A DNA stretch of 64,000 bases from Salmonella enterica subsp. diarizonae. Its GTDB lineage: Bacteria > Pseudomonadota > Gammaproteobacteria > Enterobacterales > Enterobacteriaceae. This document shows positions 51,111-61,131 of this stretch, piece after piece (positions within the stretch are counted from its first letter, which is position 1; each line of letters begins with the position of its first letter). The stretch covers positions 62,001 through 126,000 of the forward strand of contig NZ_VXJV01000007.1 of NCBI RefSeq assembly GCF_008692785.1. The letters run 5' to 3'. The notes under the pieces were generated by a model that saw only the letters and a program-made list of their open reading frames with translations, did not search any database and had not been told where the DNA came from. Position numbers and translations under genes: made by a program.

Positions 51111-52574
51111 TTACATTTTCGTGTATGGCTTGAAGCGTTCCTGTAACTGGCGCAACTGGTCGATACGCGCATCGTAACGCGCCTGTTGCTGGCTACCCAG
51201 TTTCGCCTGGGAGCTGGCGCTACTGAGCAGTGAAATTGCCTGATCCAGTTGTCCCGCCAGCGCATAACCTTCGGCGCGCGCCGCCAGCTCCTGATCGCGG
51301 TTGTTCAGCGCGGCTTCGGCCTGAGCAAGCAGATCCCAGCCGTTGCCATCATCTTTATGGCTAAAGGTATAGCGATTCAGAATGGTTTCCGCCGCTTTCG
51401 GCTGGCCTCCCTGGAGGTATGCATTGGCGAGGTTTAACTGCAGCACCGGATTAACGCGCAGATCGCGGGCATTTTTCAGGCGATTAATCGCGTCGCTGGC
51501 TCTTTTCTGCCCCAGGTCAATATCGGTGGCGAGGTCAAGATACCAGGCATTGTTCGGTTCCGCGCTTAATAGCGGCTGTAACGTTTTGCGCGCTTCATCG
51601 TACTTGCTCGCCTCCATCGCCTGCAACGCCCGGCCATATTGTGCCGCATGTTGCTGACGCACGTTGCCTTTAGACCACTGATCCAACAGGTCGCTGGTGA
51701 GCTGGTTACGTCCGGAATTATACATTCCCAGGGTACGCGCTTTGGCGAGATAGAAGTCGGCGGAAGATTGTACCACGACCGGGCGCATCTGGTTTGCGCG
51801 GTTGCGGGCATCCGCAAGGCGGCTTTCCGGTAAGGGGTGAGTGAGCAAAATTTCAGGCGGGCGCGTGGAGTAACGCGCCTGGTCGAGCAGTTTTTCGAGG
51901 AAAGAGGGCATCGCCTGTGGGTCAAATCCGGCGCGTTGCAGTACCTGAATACCAATACGGTCGGCTTCTTGCTCATTTTGCTGGGTGAAGCTTATCATCC
52001 CCTGGCGCGTTCCCGCCAGAGTACCGGTTAGTGCCGCCATACCGGCTTGTGGGCTGGCCATTGCCAGCAAAATAGAACCGAGCGCGCCCACCCAGGTGAG
52101 CGGCGCGCTGCGCTTTTGATCTTCCATCGCGCGCGCCAGGTGGCGCTGCGTAACGTGGGAGATTTCATGCGCCATGACTGAGGCTAGCTGGCTTTCGTTA
52201 TCCGCATAGCGAAAAAGCGCCGAGTGCAGCACCACATTGCCGCCAAAGAACGCGAAGGCGTTGATTTCGTCATTATTGATCAAGAAAAAATGGAAGGGCG
52301 TTTTGACGGAGTCGGCGTGTGAGACCAGGCGCATTCCGAGAGCGTTAATGTATTGCACCAGCAGCGGATCGTTGATTAACGGCGCGCTGCCGCGTAGCTG
52401 GCGCACATAAAAGTCGCCCATTTGCATCTCTTGTCCAATAGAAAGCGTGCTTCCTGCCGAGGTTCCCATATCGGGCAGCGTGTCGGCAGGGTCGGCAAAT
52501 GCGGGCGCGACCTGACCGAGAGCCAATGCTGCAATGAGGGTTGCCACCAGGTTTTTTTTCAACTGCCTGAACAT
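51111..52574 (-). CDS. bepA: BepA, periplasmic M48 protease and OM-assembly chaperone
   Basis: This 487-residue protein has a signal peptide cleaved after about residue 27 (APAFA). An M48 zinc protease domain has H136-E-x-x-H140, followed by a C-terminal TPR domain that contacts BAM and LPS-assembly components. In E. coli it promotes LptD maturation and degrades stalled LptD. The ATG at 52574 follows AGAGG; the frame runs 32 codons further upstream without conservation. It is divergent from perM. Confidence 0.95.
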   Translation of the reverse strand: MFRQLKKNLVATLIAALALGQVAPAFADPADTLPDMGTSAGSTLSIGQEMQMGDFYVRQLRGSAPLINDPLLVQYINALGMRLVSHADSVKTPFHFFLINNDEINAFAFFGGNVVLHSALFRYADNESQLASVMAHEISHVTQRHLARAMEDQKRSAPLTWVGALGSILLAMASPQAGMAALTGTLAGTRQGMISFTQQNEQEADRIGIQVLQRAGFDPQAMPSFLEKLLDQARYSTRPPEILLTHPLPESRLADARNRANQMRPVVVQSSADFYLAKARTLGMYNSGRNQLTSDLLDQWSKGNVRQQHAAQYGRALQAMEASKYDEARKTLQPLLSAEPNNAWYLDLATDIDLGQKRASDAINRLKNARDLRVNPVLQLNLANAYLQGGQPKAAETILNRYTFSHKDDGNGWDLLAQAEAALNNRDQELAARAEGYALAGQLDQAISLLSSASSQAKLGSQQQARYDARIDQLRQLQERFKPYTKM

Positions 52575-52781
52575 AACCTCTATCCTGTTATTTTGAGATA
52601 GCCCTTTGACCAACTTCGTGAAATATCGTTCCACGCTCCGACACTTCATAAGTGTAACTGTGATGAGCACAGACGCACTGTTTTAGTTTCCTGAATCAAC
52701 GATAAAAAGCGAAGTCTTTTTTGTGACATTTCGATACAATTCGGCATCACAATCCCGCAGTTGAGTTCTGGGAAGGGTTTT

Positions 52782-53849
52782 ATGCTCGAAATGTTAATGC
52801 AATGGTATCGCCGTCGCTTCAGCGACCCGGAGGCGATTGCCTTGCTGGTCATTCTGGTGGCTGGTTTTAGCATCCTCTTTTTCTTTAGTGGCCTGTTAGC
52901 GCCGCTGTTGGTCGCTATCGTACTGGCCTACCTGCTGGAGTGGCCAACGGCACGCCTACAGGCGATTGGCTGTTCCCGACGCTGGGCAACCTCCATTGTC
53001 CTTATCCTCTTTGTCGGCATTCTGTTATTAATGGCGTTTGTGGTGATGCCGATTGCCTGGCAGCAGGGTATTTACCTGATTCGTGATATGCCCGGTATGC
53101 TGAATAAACTGTCCGATTTTGCCGCGACCTTGCCGCGACGTTATCCGGCGCTGATGGATGCGGGCATTATTGATGCGATGGCGGAAAACATGCGCACCCG
53201 GATGCTTAACATGGGCGATTCGGTGGTGAAGTATTCGTTGGCTTCGTTGGTCGGGCTACTGACGCTGGCGGTATATCTGGTTCTGGTGCCGCTGATGGTC
53301 TTTTTCCTGGTAAAAGATAAAGAGCAGATGCTGAATGCTGTGCGCCGCGTGCTGCCGCGTAATCGCGGGCTGGCGGGGCAGGTGTGGAATGAGATGAATC
53401 AGCAGATCACCAACTATATCCGCGGAAAAGTGCTGGAGATGGTGGTGGTGGGCGTGGCGACCTGGCTGGGCTTTTTGCTGTTTGGCCTCAACTATTCGCT
53501 ACTGCTGGCGGTACTGGTGGGCTTTTCGGTCCTGATCCCCTATATCGGCGCCTTTGTGGTGACAATTCCGGTGGTGGGCGTCGCGCTGTTTCAGTTTGGC
53601 CTGGGGACGGAATTCTGGAGCTGCTTTGCCGTTTATCTGATTATTCAGGCGCTGGATGGCAATCTGTTGGTACCGGTACTTTTCTCCGAAGCGGTGAATT
53701 TGCATCCGCTGGTGATTATTCTGTCGGTGGTGATTTTCGGCGGTCTGTGGGGATTCTGGGGGGTATTTTTCGCCATTCCATTGGCGACGCTGATTAAAGC
53801 AGTCGTCCATGCCTGGCCGGATGGTCAGGTGACGGATACCTCATCCTAA
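52782..53849 (+). CDS. perM: PerM, AI-2E/UPF0118 family permease
   Basis: This 355-residue protein has about eight membrane spans in the AI-2E exporter-like family arrangement; its substrate is unknown. The segment GLNYSLLLAVLVGFSVLIPYIGAF is characteristic of the family. ATG 52782 with GGAAGGG upstream gives MLEMLMQWYRRRFSDPEA, matching E. coli YfgO; an in-frame TTG 21 bases earlier is less likely. It is divergent from bepA. Confidence 0.92.
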   Translation: MLEMLMQWYRRRFSDPEAIALLVILVAGFSILFFFSGLLAPLLVAIVLAYLLEWPTARLQAIGCSRRWATSIVLILFVGILLLMAFVVMPIAWQQGIYLIRDMPGMLNKLSDFAATLPRRYPALMDAGIIDAMAENMRTRMLNMGDSVVKYSLASLVGLLTLAVYLVLVPLMVFFLVKDKEQMLNAVRRVLPRNRGLAGQVWNEMNQQITNYIRGKVLEMVVVGVATWLGFLLFGLNYSLLLAVLVGFSVLIPYIGAFVVTIPVVGVALFQFGLGTEFWSCFAVYLIIQALDGNLLVPVLFSEAVNLHPLVIILSVVIFGGLWGFWGVFFAIPLATLIKAVVHAWPDGQVTDTSS

Positions 53850-53954
53850 GCGGTCTGTACGAAAGCCGTAAAGCGTGAACGACATCATAGTGCCCTGTCG
53901 CCATTTTGCGCATTCCCGATGGGGGACAAGCGCTTAGAAAGCCGATCTTTTTTT

Positions 53955-53985
53955 AATGCCGCACCGTGTTGCGGCATTTCTATTG
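53955..53985 (+). terminator. Terminator-like hairpin after perM
   Basis: AATGCCGC (53955-53962) pairs with GCGGCATT (53971-53978), preceded by TTTTTTTT and followed by TTCTATTG, so it could work in either direction. About 105 bases after the perM stop. Confidence 0.6.
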
Positions 53986-54130
53986 TTGGAACCTACAAAA
54001 TTCTCGCTGTAAAGCCGCCAAAATTTGGTGACTTAGCCTAAGCATTCTTCGGAGAAATTCGTTAATAAGTGACATCATTGATGCGAAATGGCTTTTTTAA
54101 TGTAAAGCGATAACGAAACAGGGAATGAGT

Positions 54131-55312
54131 GTGTTGAGAAAACATTACTTGAAAGGGTATACCGCGCGGCAAATTGTACAGCGAGCCATGAAAATTATTC
54201 CTTACTCGGTAAACGTCATGGATGAACATGGCGTCATTATCGCGTCTGGCGAACCTTCGCGCCTTCACCAGCGTCACGAAGGGGCCATTCTGGCGCTGAA
54301 GGAAAACCGTATTGTAGAAATTGATTCCGCTACCGCCAATCAGCTCAAAGGCGTGCGATCCGGCATTAATCTCCCCATCTCTTTTCATGAACAGCTTATT
54401 GGCGTGGTAGGCATTACCGGTGAGCCGGAGCAGGTTCGCGCTTATGCCGAGCTGGTTAAAATGGCGGCGGAGCTGGTGATCGAGCATATGGTGCTGATCG
54501 AACAGCGCCAGTGGGATAAACGCTATCGCGAAGAGCTAATCAACCAATTGATTTTTCGAGAAAATTCGACGGAATCGTTGCGTTCCATGGCGGCCTATCT
54601 GGGCATTGATCTGGCGGTTCCCAGAGTGGTGCTGATTATTGAACTTTCCCAGCCGGATCGCGAAGCGCTGCGCAATGTAATGGATTATTTCGAGAATCAC
54701 GCGCGCAACCATTTGGTGACGTTTACCGAATTTAATGAATTAATCATTATTAAGCCTATCACGTTAAAAGAGGGAAAGTGGAATACCCGCCAGGAAATGG
54801 GCGAATTGCAGATTTTTAAATCATGGGCTGCATCATCGGGCTTTAGCCGTATTTTGGTTGGGGGCTATTTTGCCGGCGAGACGGGATTGCACCGATCTTT
54901 GCTCACTGCCAGAGCCACGCAGGTGATGGCGAAAAGACAAAAGCTGCGCAGCCAGTACATTTTTTATCATGACCATGCGCTTCCCGCGCTGCTAAGCGGG
55001 CTGTCTGAAAGTTGGCAAGTGCAGGAGTTATCGCGTTTGTGGCTGCAACTGGTACAACATGATGCGAAAGGCGTATTGCAACAGACGCTGCGGACCTGGT
55101 TTGAACATAATTGTGACCTGACGCAAACGGCCAAAGCATTGCATATTCATGTGAATACATTGCGCTATCGCTTACAGCGTTGTGAAGATATTACGCACAT
55201 AAAAATCAATGAGTTAAAAAGTACGCTTTGGCTTTATATCGGTATGGAACTCCAGGCCGAATCTGTATCGACCGACAAGTTACCGCCGCCTGGTCGGATC
55301 GAAATCTGTTGA
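54131..55312 (+). CDS. CdaR-family (sugar diacid) transcriptional regulator
   Basis: This protein of about 393 residues has an N-terminal sugar-diacid recognition domain (QRAMKIIPYSVNVMDEHGVII, then GVRSGINLPISF), a middle GGDEF-like or CdaR region, and a C-terminal PucR-type helix-turn-helix (LTQTAKALHIHVNTLRYRLQR). E. coli CdaR activates glucarate/galactarate/glycerate genes. The GTG at 54131 has AGGGA six bases upstream; an ATG at 54125 lies too close to that site. The downstream permease and glycerate kinase are its likely targets. Not an obvious orthologue of cdaR itself; it is a paralogue. Confidence 0.85.
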   Translation: MLRKHYLKGYTARQIVQRAMKIIPYSVNVMDEHGVIIASGEPSRLHQRHEGAILALKENRIVEIDSATANQLKGVRSGINLPISFHEQLIGVVGITGEPEQVRAYAELVKMAAELVIEHMVLIEQRQWDKRYREELINQLIFRENSTESLRSMAAYLGIDLAVPRVVLIIELSQPDREALRNVMDYFENHARNHLVTFTEFNELIIIKPITLKEGKWNTRQEMGELQIFKSWAASSGFSRILVGGYFAGETGLHRSLLTARATQVMAKRQKLRSQYIFYHDHALPALLSGLSESWQVQELSRLWLQLVQHDAKGVLQQTLRTWFEHNCDLTQTAKALHIHVNTLRYRLQRCEDITHIKINELKSTLWLYIGMELQAESVSTDKLPPPGRIEIC

Positions 55313-55379
55313 AAGCTCCAGCGGATTTTTAGGCGGGCTTTTCCATACTGCGCGCTCTATGTTAAAGGAGGCGCAGTAT

Positions 55380-56648
55380 ATGACGTCGATATCCACCCTG
55401 GGAGCCATTGCTGCATTGGTCGTGGCCATCGTATTAATTTTAAGGAAAGTGTCGCCAGCCTACGGCATGATGGCGGGAGCGCTGGTCGGCGGTTTGATTG
55501 GCGGTGCCGATCTTCTGCAAACCGTTTCGCTGATGGTGTCAGGCGCGCAGGGCATCGTTAATGCCGTATTACGTATTCTGGCCGCAGGCGTACTGGCTGG
55601 CGTATTAATTGAGTCCGGGGCGGCGAATACGATTGCTGAGACGGTTGTGCGCAAGGTGGGGGAAACCCGGGCATTATTGGCATTAGCCATTGCCACGCTA
55701 TGTTTGACCGCCGTCGGCGTATTTATTGATGTGGCGGTGATTACCGTCGCGCCGATTGCGCTGTCGATTGCGCGTAATGCGGGCCTGTCAAAAAGCGCTA
55801 TTCTGCTGGCGATGGTCGGCGGTGGCAAAGCGGGTAACGTGATGTCTCCTAACCCGAACGCCATTGCCGCCTCCGATGCGTTTCATGTTCCTCTTACCTC
55901 TATTATGCTGGCGGGCGTGGTTCCGGGCATCGTTGGGCTTATTATCGCCTATCTGTTAGCGAAACGGCTGAATAATAAAGGCGTGGGCGTCGCCGATCAT
56001 GAAGTGACTGACCATGATGACTCCGTCGCCAGACCCGGTTTTCTGGTGGCGATTAGCGCGCCGCTGGTCGCGATTTTCCTGCTTTCTCTCCGTCCGTTTG
56101 CCGGCATTTCCATTGACCCGTTAATTGCCCTGCCCGTAGGGGGATTGGTCGGTCTGCTGTTAATGGGACGTGCGCGCCACTGTAACCAGTACATGGTCGC
56201 CGGTCTGATGCGTATGGCACCTGTCGCTATTATGTTGCTGGGAACCGGCACGCTGGCCGGAATTATCGCTAATTCCGAACTTAAAGATGTCCTGATTCAT
56301 GGCCTCACCGCTTCTGGATTGCCGTCCTGGCTGCTGGCGCCCGTGTCTGGCACCATGATGTCAATGGCAACGGCTTCAACCACAGCGGGAACGGCGGTGG
56401 CGTCCGGCGTTTTCTCTCCCACGTTACTTGAACTTGGCGTTTCCGCCCTGGCGGGAGCCGCTATGATCCATGCAGGTGCCACAGTGCTGGACCATCTGCC
56501 GCACGGTAGTTTTTTCCACGCGACGGGCGGTAGCGTCAATATGCAAATTCATGAACGTTTAAAGCTAATGCCGTATGAAACGCTGGTGGGTTTAACCATT
56601 ACCTTTATTTCTACTCTGATGTTCGGCTTCTTCGGTTTTGCAGGATAA
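55380..56648 (+). CDS. GntP-family organic acid permease
   Basis: This 422-residue membrane protein has about 12 predicted spans and belongs to the gluconate:H+ symporter (GntP) family. It was recognised from the repeated Gly-rich helices, GGGKAGNVMSPNPNAIA and the C-terminal SMATASTTAGTAVASGVF with HGSFFHATGGSV. The ATG at 55380 follows AAAGGAGG at ideal spacing; an upstream ATG at 55359 has none. Being between a CdaR-type regulator and a glycerate kinase, the likely substrate is D-glycerate or a related sugar acid. Confidence 0.87.
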   Translation: MTSISTLGAIAALVVAIVLILRKVSPAYGMMAGALVGGLIGGADLLQTVSLMVSGAQGIVNAVLRILAAGVLAGVLIESGAANTIAETVVRKVGETRALLALAIATLCLTAVGVFIDVAVITVAPIALSIARNAGLSKSAILLAMVGGGKAGNVMSPNPNAIAASDAFHVPLTSIMLAGVVPGIVGLIIAYLLAKRLNNKGVGVADHEVTDHDDSVARPGFLVAISAPLVAIFLLSLRPFAGISIDPLIALPVGGLVGLLLMGRARHCNQYMVAGLMRMAPVAIMLLGTGTLAGIIANSELKDVLIHGLTASGLPSWLLAPVSGTMMSMATASTTAGTAVASGVFSPTLLELGVSALAGAAMIHAGATVLDHLPHGSFFHATGGSVNMQIHERLKLMPYETLVGLTITFISTLMFGFFGFAG

Positions 56649-56653
56649 TCCCT

Positions 56654-57793
56654 ATGAAAATTGTTATTGCTCCTGATTCATTTAAAGAAAGTTTGTCCGC
56701 AATGGCGGTTGCCGAGGCGATAGAAAAGGGGTTCCGCGAAATTTATCCTGACGCCGACTACATTAAAGTGCCCATGGCGGATGGCGGGGAAGGAACCGTA
56801 CAATCGATGGTGGAAGCCAGCGGCGGGCGTTATGTCGACCAGTGGGTACAGGGCCCGCTTGGGCAACCGGTGACCGCGCGTTGGGGAATGTTGGGCGATA
56901 GCGATACCGCCGTGATTGAAATGGCGGCGGCATCCGGGCTGCATCACGTTTCGCCTGAATTGCGCAACCCGCTTAATACCACCAGCTATGGCACCGGTGA
57001 ATTAATCGTCGCGGCGCTGGAGCGTGGCGTAAAGCGTATTATTCTGGGGATTGGCGGCAGCGCGACGAATGACGGCGGCGCGGGGATGATGCAGGCGCTT
57101 GGCGTTATATTACGTGATAAACAGGGACGCTCGCTGCCCCCGGGCGGCGAGGCGCTGGCGGCGCTGGCCTCTATCGATCTGTCCGGTTGTCACCCATTGC
57201 TGCGTAAGGTATCGATAACCGTGGCGTGCGATGTCAACAATCCGCTGTGTGGTCCCCAGGGCGCATCGGCCATCTTTGGCCCACAAAAAGGGGCGACAGC
57301 GGAAATGGTGGACACTCTGGACGCGGCGCTGGAAAACTGGGGCCGACATATTTATCAGGCGACGGGACGTGAGGTGATTAACGCTCCCGGCGCGGGTGCG
57401 GCAGGCGGAATGGGCGCCGCGCTTTTAGGATTGCTCAATGCGGAATTACGCGCCGGCGTAGAGATTGTCGTGGAAACGCTACAGCTTGAGCAGGCGGTTA
57501 AAGATGCCGATCTGGTGATTACCGGAGAAGGGCGGCTGGACAGCCAAAGTATTTGCGGCAAGACGCCGATTGGCGTCGCCAGAGTGGCTAAGCGGTATTA
57601 TAAACCGGTTATCGCGCTCGCCGGTGGGCTGCAACACGATCATCACGTTGTGTATCAACAGGGTATCGATGCGGCACTATCGATTTTGTCACATATCGTT
57701 ACGCTGCCGGAAGCCTTACACGAGGCAGAATATAACCTGAGCCTGTCGGCGCGCAATGTGGCGGCGATATGGCGTCTGGCGCGGCAAGCCTGA
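56654..57793 (+). CDS. Glycerate 2-kinase (GarK/GlxK family)
   Basis: This 379-residue enzyme has the family N-terminus KIVIAPDSFKESLSA and the motifs PMADGGEGT, GIGGSATNDGGAGM, NPLCGPQGASAIFGPQKGA and GEGRLDSQS. It phosphorylates D-glycerate, giving 2-phosphoglycerate in GarK/GlxK enzymes, feeding glycolysis. It starts five bases after the permease gene and so is cotranscribed. Full length with no missing motifs. Confidence 0.93.
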   Translation: MKIVIAPDSFKESLSAMAVAEAIEKGFREIYPDADYIKVPMADGGEGTVQSMVEASGGRYVDQWVQGPLGQPVTARWGMLGDSDTAVIEMAAASGLHHVSPELRNPLNTTSYGTGELIVAALERGVKRIILGIGGSATNDGGAGMMQALGVILRDKQGRSLPPGGEALAALASIDLSGCHPLLRKVSITVACDVNNPLCGPQGASAIFGPQKGATAEMVDTLDAALENWGRHIYQATGREVINAPGAGAAGGMGAALLGLLNAELRAGVEIVVETLQLEQAVKDADLVITGEGRLDSQSICGKTPIGVARVAKRYYKPVIALAGGLQHDHHVVYQQGIDAALSILSHIVTLPEALHEAEYNLSLSARNVAAIWRLARQA

Positions 57794-57809
57794 CGGCGCA
57801 TTCCCTTTC

Positions 57810-57838
57810 CAGGCCGCACATCAGCGCGGCCTGAGGCT
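57810..57838. terminator. Hairpin between glycerate kinase gene and bcp
   Basis: CAGGCCGC pairs with GCGGCCTG across an eight-base loop, followed by AGGCTTTT on the + strand. It separates convergent genes 47 bases apart and probably ends the kinase operon. Confidence 0.7.
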
Positions 57839-57839
57839 T

Positions 57840-58310
57840 TTACGCGTTTTCTTTCAGCCAGTTCAGCACCACATCATGGTGATTGCTGGTTTTAAAATCA
57901 TTAAAGACGTGCTCAATCTTACCGTCAGCGTCAATCAAAAAGCTGATGCGGTGAATGCCGTCATACGTTTTGCCCATAAACGACTTTTCGCCCCAGACGC
58001 CGAATTGTTCACACACCTGATGGTTTTCATCGGACAAAAGGGTAAAGTTCAGCAGCTCTTTTTCAGCGAAACGGGAGAGTTTTTCAGGTTTATCGGTGCT
58101 GATGCCCAGCACGTCCACGCCTGCTTTTTTGAGCTCGTCCATGTTATCGCGTAAGCCGCAGGCCTGCACGGTACAGCCGGGTGTCATGGCTTTTGGGTAG
58201 AAATAAACCAGAACGCGCTGTCCCTGGAAGTCGGTCAAATTTACTTGTTCCCCGTCTTGATCCGGCAAGCTAAATTTCGGTGCGATATCACCGGCTTTCA
58301 GTGGATTCAT
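57840..58310 (-). CDS. bcp: Bcp, thiol peroxidase (peroxiredoxin Q)
   Basis: This 156-residue peroxiredoxin reduces H2O2 and organic peroxides. The peroxidatic C46 lies in MTPGCTVQACGLRD, with the resolving C51 five residues on. The AhpC/TSA fold is complete. The ATG overlaps the gcvR stop by one base (TAATG), an operon with gcvR. Confidence 0.96.
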   Translation of the reverse strand: MNPLKAGDIAPKFSLPDQDGEQVNLTDFQGQRVLVYFYPKAMTPGCTVQACGLRDNMDELKKAGVDVLGISTDKPEKLSRFAEKELLNFTLLSDENHQVCEQFGVWGEKSFMGKTYDGIHRISFLIDADGKIEHVFNDFKTSNHHDVVLNWLKENA

Positions 58311-58882
58311 TACTTAACTCCATCCTGTTCATCATGTTGTGAGTAATTGACGACGTTTATACTGCCTTGCGCATTGAGTTCTGTACATAGTGCCTTAAAG
58401 GCTTGCTCAATATTTGCGGAATTTTGCGACGCCGGACTATGTGCAGTGATTTGAATAAATAATTGCGCGGCTTTATCGCCTTCGGCTGGCTGTGTGCGGG
58501 AGACCAGCTCCGCAATATTCATTTCATGACTATCAAACAGCGCGGTGAATCGCTCAATTAAATGCGGGGAGTCGGCGACCTCAACCTGAACCCATACCGT
58601 CGCGGGCATTGCCGGGCGGGGGCGGTCGGATGTCCGTTTCATCACAATCAGCAGATCCAGTTCTGCGCCTTTTAACGGCAATGTCGATTCAATCAGGGTA
58701 ATCGCATTCCACGTGCCGGACAACAGCATAATAAACGTGAATTCATCGCCCAGCATCGCCAGTCGGCTGTCTTCAATATTACAGCCGCAACTACTGACAT
58801 GGCGAGTAATGGTATTCACAATGCCGGGCCTGTCGGCGCCCAGCGCAGTGATAACCAAATAGTGTTGTGATGACGGTGTCAA
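58310..58882 (-). CDS. gcvR: GcvR, glycine cleavage system repressor
   Basis: This 190-residue protein has two ACT-like domains (LVITALGADRPGIVNTITRHV and the VEVADSPHLIERFTALFD region). In E. coli it binds GcvA in the absence of glycine and prevents gcvTHP activation. The TTG at 58882 gives the 190-residue length; AAAGGA lies upstream. The frame extends 22 codons further but without conservation. It is divergent from dapA. Confidence 0.92.
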   Translation of the reverse strand: MTPSSQHYLVITALGADRPGIVNTITRHVSSCGCNIEDSRLAMLGDEFTFIMLLSGTWNAITLIESTLPLKGAELDLLIVMKRTSDRPRPAMPATVWVQVEVADSPHLIERFTALFDSHEMNIAELVSRTQPAEGDKAAQLFIQITAHSPASQNSANIEQAFKALCTELNAQGSINVVNYSQHDEQDGVK

Positions 58883-59027
58883 ACCAGTTATTCCTTTGAG
58901 CGGTGAGGTAATCTTAAGGAAAGCATAAAAAAAACCTGCATACAACAATCAGAACGGCTCTGGTCGCTTGCTTTTATTGCCATACCAAACGTACCATTGG
59001 GGCACTTGTTTGCACAGAGGATGGCCC

Positions 59028-59906
59028 ATGTTCACGGGAAGTATTGTCGCGCTTGTTACGCCGATGGATGAGAAAGGTAACGTCAGTAGGCCTTGCCTGA
59101 AAAAACTCATTGATTATCATGTCGCCAACGGTACCTCGGCGATTGTTTCGGTTGGCACCACCGGCGAGTCCGCCACGCTAAGCCATGATGAACATGGCGA
59201 TGTCGTGATGATGACGCTGGAACTGGCTGACGGACGTATTCCGGTTATCGCCGGCACGGGCGCAAACGCGACCGCGGAAGCGATTAGCCTGACGCAGCGT
59301 TTTAACGACAGCGGCGTTGTTGGCTGCCTGACGGTGACGCCGTACTACAATCGCCCCACGCAGGAAGGTTTGTTCCAGCATTTCAAAGCCATCGCGGAAC
59401 ACACTGACTTGCCGCAAATTTTGTATAATGTGCCGTCCCGTACCGGCTGCGATATGCTGCCGGAAACCGTGGGTCGTCTGGCGGAAATAAAAAATATTAT
59501 CGCTATCAAAGAGGCGACAGGGAACTTAACCCGCGTTCATCAGATCAAAGAGCTGGTTTCAGACGATTTTATTCTGCTTAGCGGCGATGACGCGTCTGCG
59601 CTGGATTTTATGCAATTGGGTGGTCATGGCGTGATTTCCGTTACGGCTAACGTAGCCGCGCGCGATATGGCTGACATGTGCAAACTGGCGGCGGAAGGGC
59701 AATTTGCCGAGGCGCGCGCTATCAATCAGCGTCTGATGCCGTTACACAACAAACTATTTGTCGAACCCAATCCTATCCCGGTGAAATGGGCATGTAAGGC
59801 ATTGGGTCTTGTGGCGACCGACACGCTGCGCCTGCCAATGACGCCTATCACGGACAATGGTCGTGATATCGTCAAAGCAGCGCTTCAGCATGCTGGCCTG
59901 CTGTAA
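59028..59906 (+). CDS. dapA: 4-hydroxy-tetrahydrodipicolinate synthase
   Basis: This 292-residue enzyme condenses pyruvate with aspartate semialdehyde at the lysine/diaminopimelate branch point. Schiff-base lysine K161 (IKEATGNL), the GTTGES motif with T44/T45 and the catalytic tyrosine in YNVPSRTG are conserved. ATG 59028 with GAGG upstream gives the E. coli start [18 protein letters not shown]. bamC follows 16 bases later, the usual dapA-bamC operon. Confidence 0.97.
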   Translation: MFTGSIVALVTPMDEKGNVSRPCLKKLIDYHVANGTSAIVSVGTTGESATLSHDEHGDVVMMTLELADGRIPVIAGTGANATAEAISLTQRFNDSGVVGCLTVTPYYNRPTQEGLFQHFKAIAEHTDLPQILYNVPSRTGCDMLPETVGRLAEIKNIIAIKEATGNLTRVHQIKELVSDDFILLSGDDASALDFMQLGGHGVISVTANVAARDMADMCKLAAEGQFAEARAINQRLMPLHNKLFVEPNPIPVKWACKALGLVATDTLRLPMTPITDNGRDIVKAALQHAGLL

Positions 59907-59922
59907 AGTTTAGGGAGATTTG

Positions 59923-60957
59923 ATGGCTTACTCAGTACAAAAGTCGCGCCTGGCGAAGGTTGCGGGTGTTTCGCTTGTTTTGCTGCTCGCTGCCTGTAGT
60001 TCCGATTCGCGCTACAAGCGCCAGGTAAGCGGCGATGAATCCTATCTGGATGCCGCGCCGCTTGCTGAACTTCACGCCCCGGCAGGAATGATTCTGCCGA
60101 TAACGACCGGCGACTATGTTATTCCGGTCACAAAGGGGAGCGGCGCGGTTGGTAAGGCGTTGGATATCCGTCCGCCGGCGCAGCCGTTAGCGTTGGTGAG
60201 TGGCGCGCGTACCCAGTTCTCTGGCGATACCGCTACGCTATTGGTGGAGAATGGTCGTAGCAGCACGCTGTGGCCGCAAGTCGTCAGCGTGATTCAAGCG
60301 AAAAATTATCCGATTGAAAAACGTGACGATGCCAGCCAGACCCTGACGACCGATTGGGTGAACTGGAACCGCCTGGATGAAGACGAACAGTATCGCGGAC
60401 GTTATCAAATCTCGGTGAAGCCGCAGGGCTATCAGCAGGCGGTAACGGTAAAACTGGTTAATCTGGAACAGGCTGGCAAGCCGGTCGCCGATGCGGCGTC
60501 GCTGCAGCGCTACAGCACTGAAATGATGAACGTCATTTCCGCCGGTCTGGATAAGACCGCTACGGATGCGGCAAATTCCGCGCAGAGCCGTTCCGCCGCA
60601 ACGATGGATGTGCAGAGCGCCGCTGATGATACCGGTTTACCTATGTTGGTCGTTCGCGGTCCATTCAACGTGGTATGGCAGCGTCTTCCGGCCGCGCTGG
60701 AAAAAGCGGGTATGAAAGTCACCGACAGTACTCGCTCACAGGGCAGTATGGCGGTAACATACAAACCGTTGTCTGACAGCGAGTGGCGGGATCTGGGCGC
60801 AAGCGATCCGGGCCTGGTGTCCGGAGACTATAAATTGCAGGTCGGCGATTTAGATAACCGCAGCAGCTTGCAGTTTATCGATCCTAAGGGGCATACCCTG
60901 ACGCAAAGCCAGAATGATGCGTTGGTTGCCGTCTTCCAGGCGGCATTCAACAAGTAA
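59923..60957 (+). CDS. bamC: BamC, BAM complex lipoprotein
   Basis: This 344-residue outer-membrane lipoprotein has lipobox LLAAC (lipidated C25), an unstructured N-terminal segment that binds BamD, and two helix-grip domains. GGGAG lies upstream of ATG 59923; an in-frame TTG three bases earlier is less likely. It is cotranscribed with dapA and ends at a strong terminator before purC. Confidence 0.96.
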   Translation: MAYSVQKSRLAKVAGVSLVLLLAACSSDSRYKRQVSGDESYLDAAPLAELHAPAGMILPITTGDYVIPVTKGSGAVGKALDIRPPAQPLALVSGARTQFSGDTATLLVENGRSSTLWPQVVSVIQAKNYPIEKRDDASQTLTTDWVNWNRLDEDEQYRGRYQISVKPQGYQQAVTVKLVNLEQAGKPVADAASLQRYSTEMMNVISAGLDKTATDAANSAQSRSAATMDVQSAADDTGLPMLVVRGPFNVVWQRLPAALEKAGMKVTDSTRSQGSMAVTYKPLSDSEWRDLGASDPGLVSGDYKLQVGDLDNRSSLQFIDPKGHTLTQSQNDALVAVFQAAFNK

Positions 60958-60963
60958 TTTAAC

Positions 60964-60990
60964 AGGGCTGGAGCAATCCGGCCCTTTTTT
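60964..60990 (+). terminator. Intrinsic terminator of dapA-bamC
   Basis: GGGC-t-GGA and TCC-g-GCCC pair around GCAA, followed by T6. Confidence 0.88.
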
Positions 60991-61000
60991 CTGATAAGAT

Positions 61001-61016
61001 ACGCAAACGTGTGCGT
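61001..61016. promoter_or_regulatory. PurR operator of purC
   Basis: ACGCAAACGTGTGCGT matches the PurR consensus at 14 of 16 positions and is nearly palindromic. It is immediately preceded by the -10-like TAAGAT (60995-61000), so binding would block the purC promoter. Confidence 0.88.
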
Positions 61017-61131
61017 CGGTACAAAAACGCGATTTAACCGCTATTTCGCACCACAATTACAGGCCGGCTCCTCCGGCAGGCGTAGCAGGAAATGAATACT
61101 TATCGTTAATTCACACCCAGGAGTGTTAAAG

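Noticed and set aside
57756-58154. Plus-strand frame of 132 codons opposite bcp
   Set aside because: It is antisense to the conserved peroxiredoxin gene and overlaps the terminator hairpin; no supporting signals.
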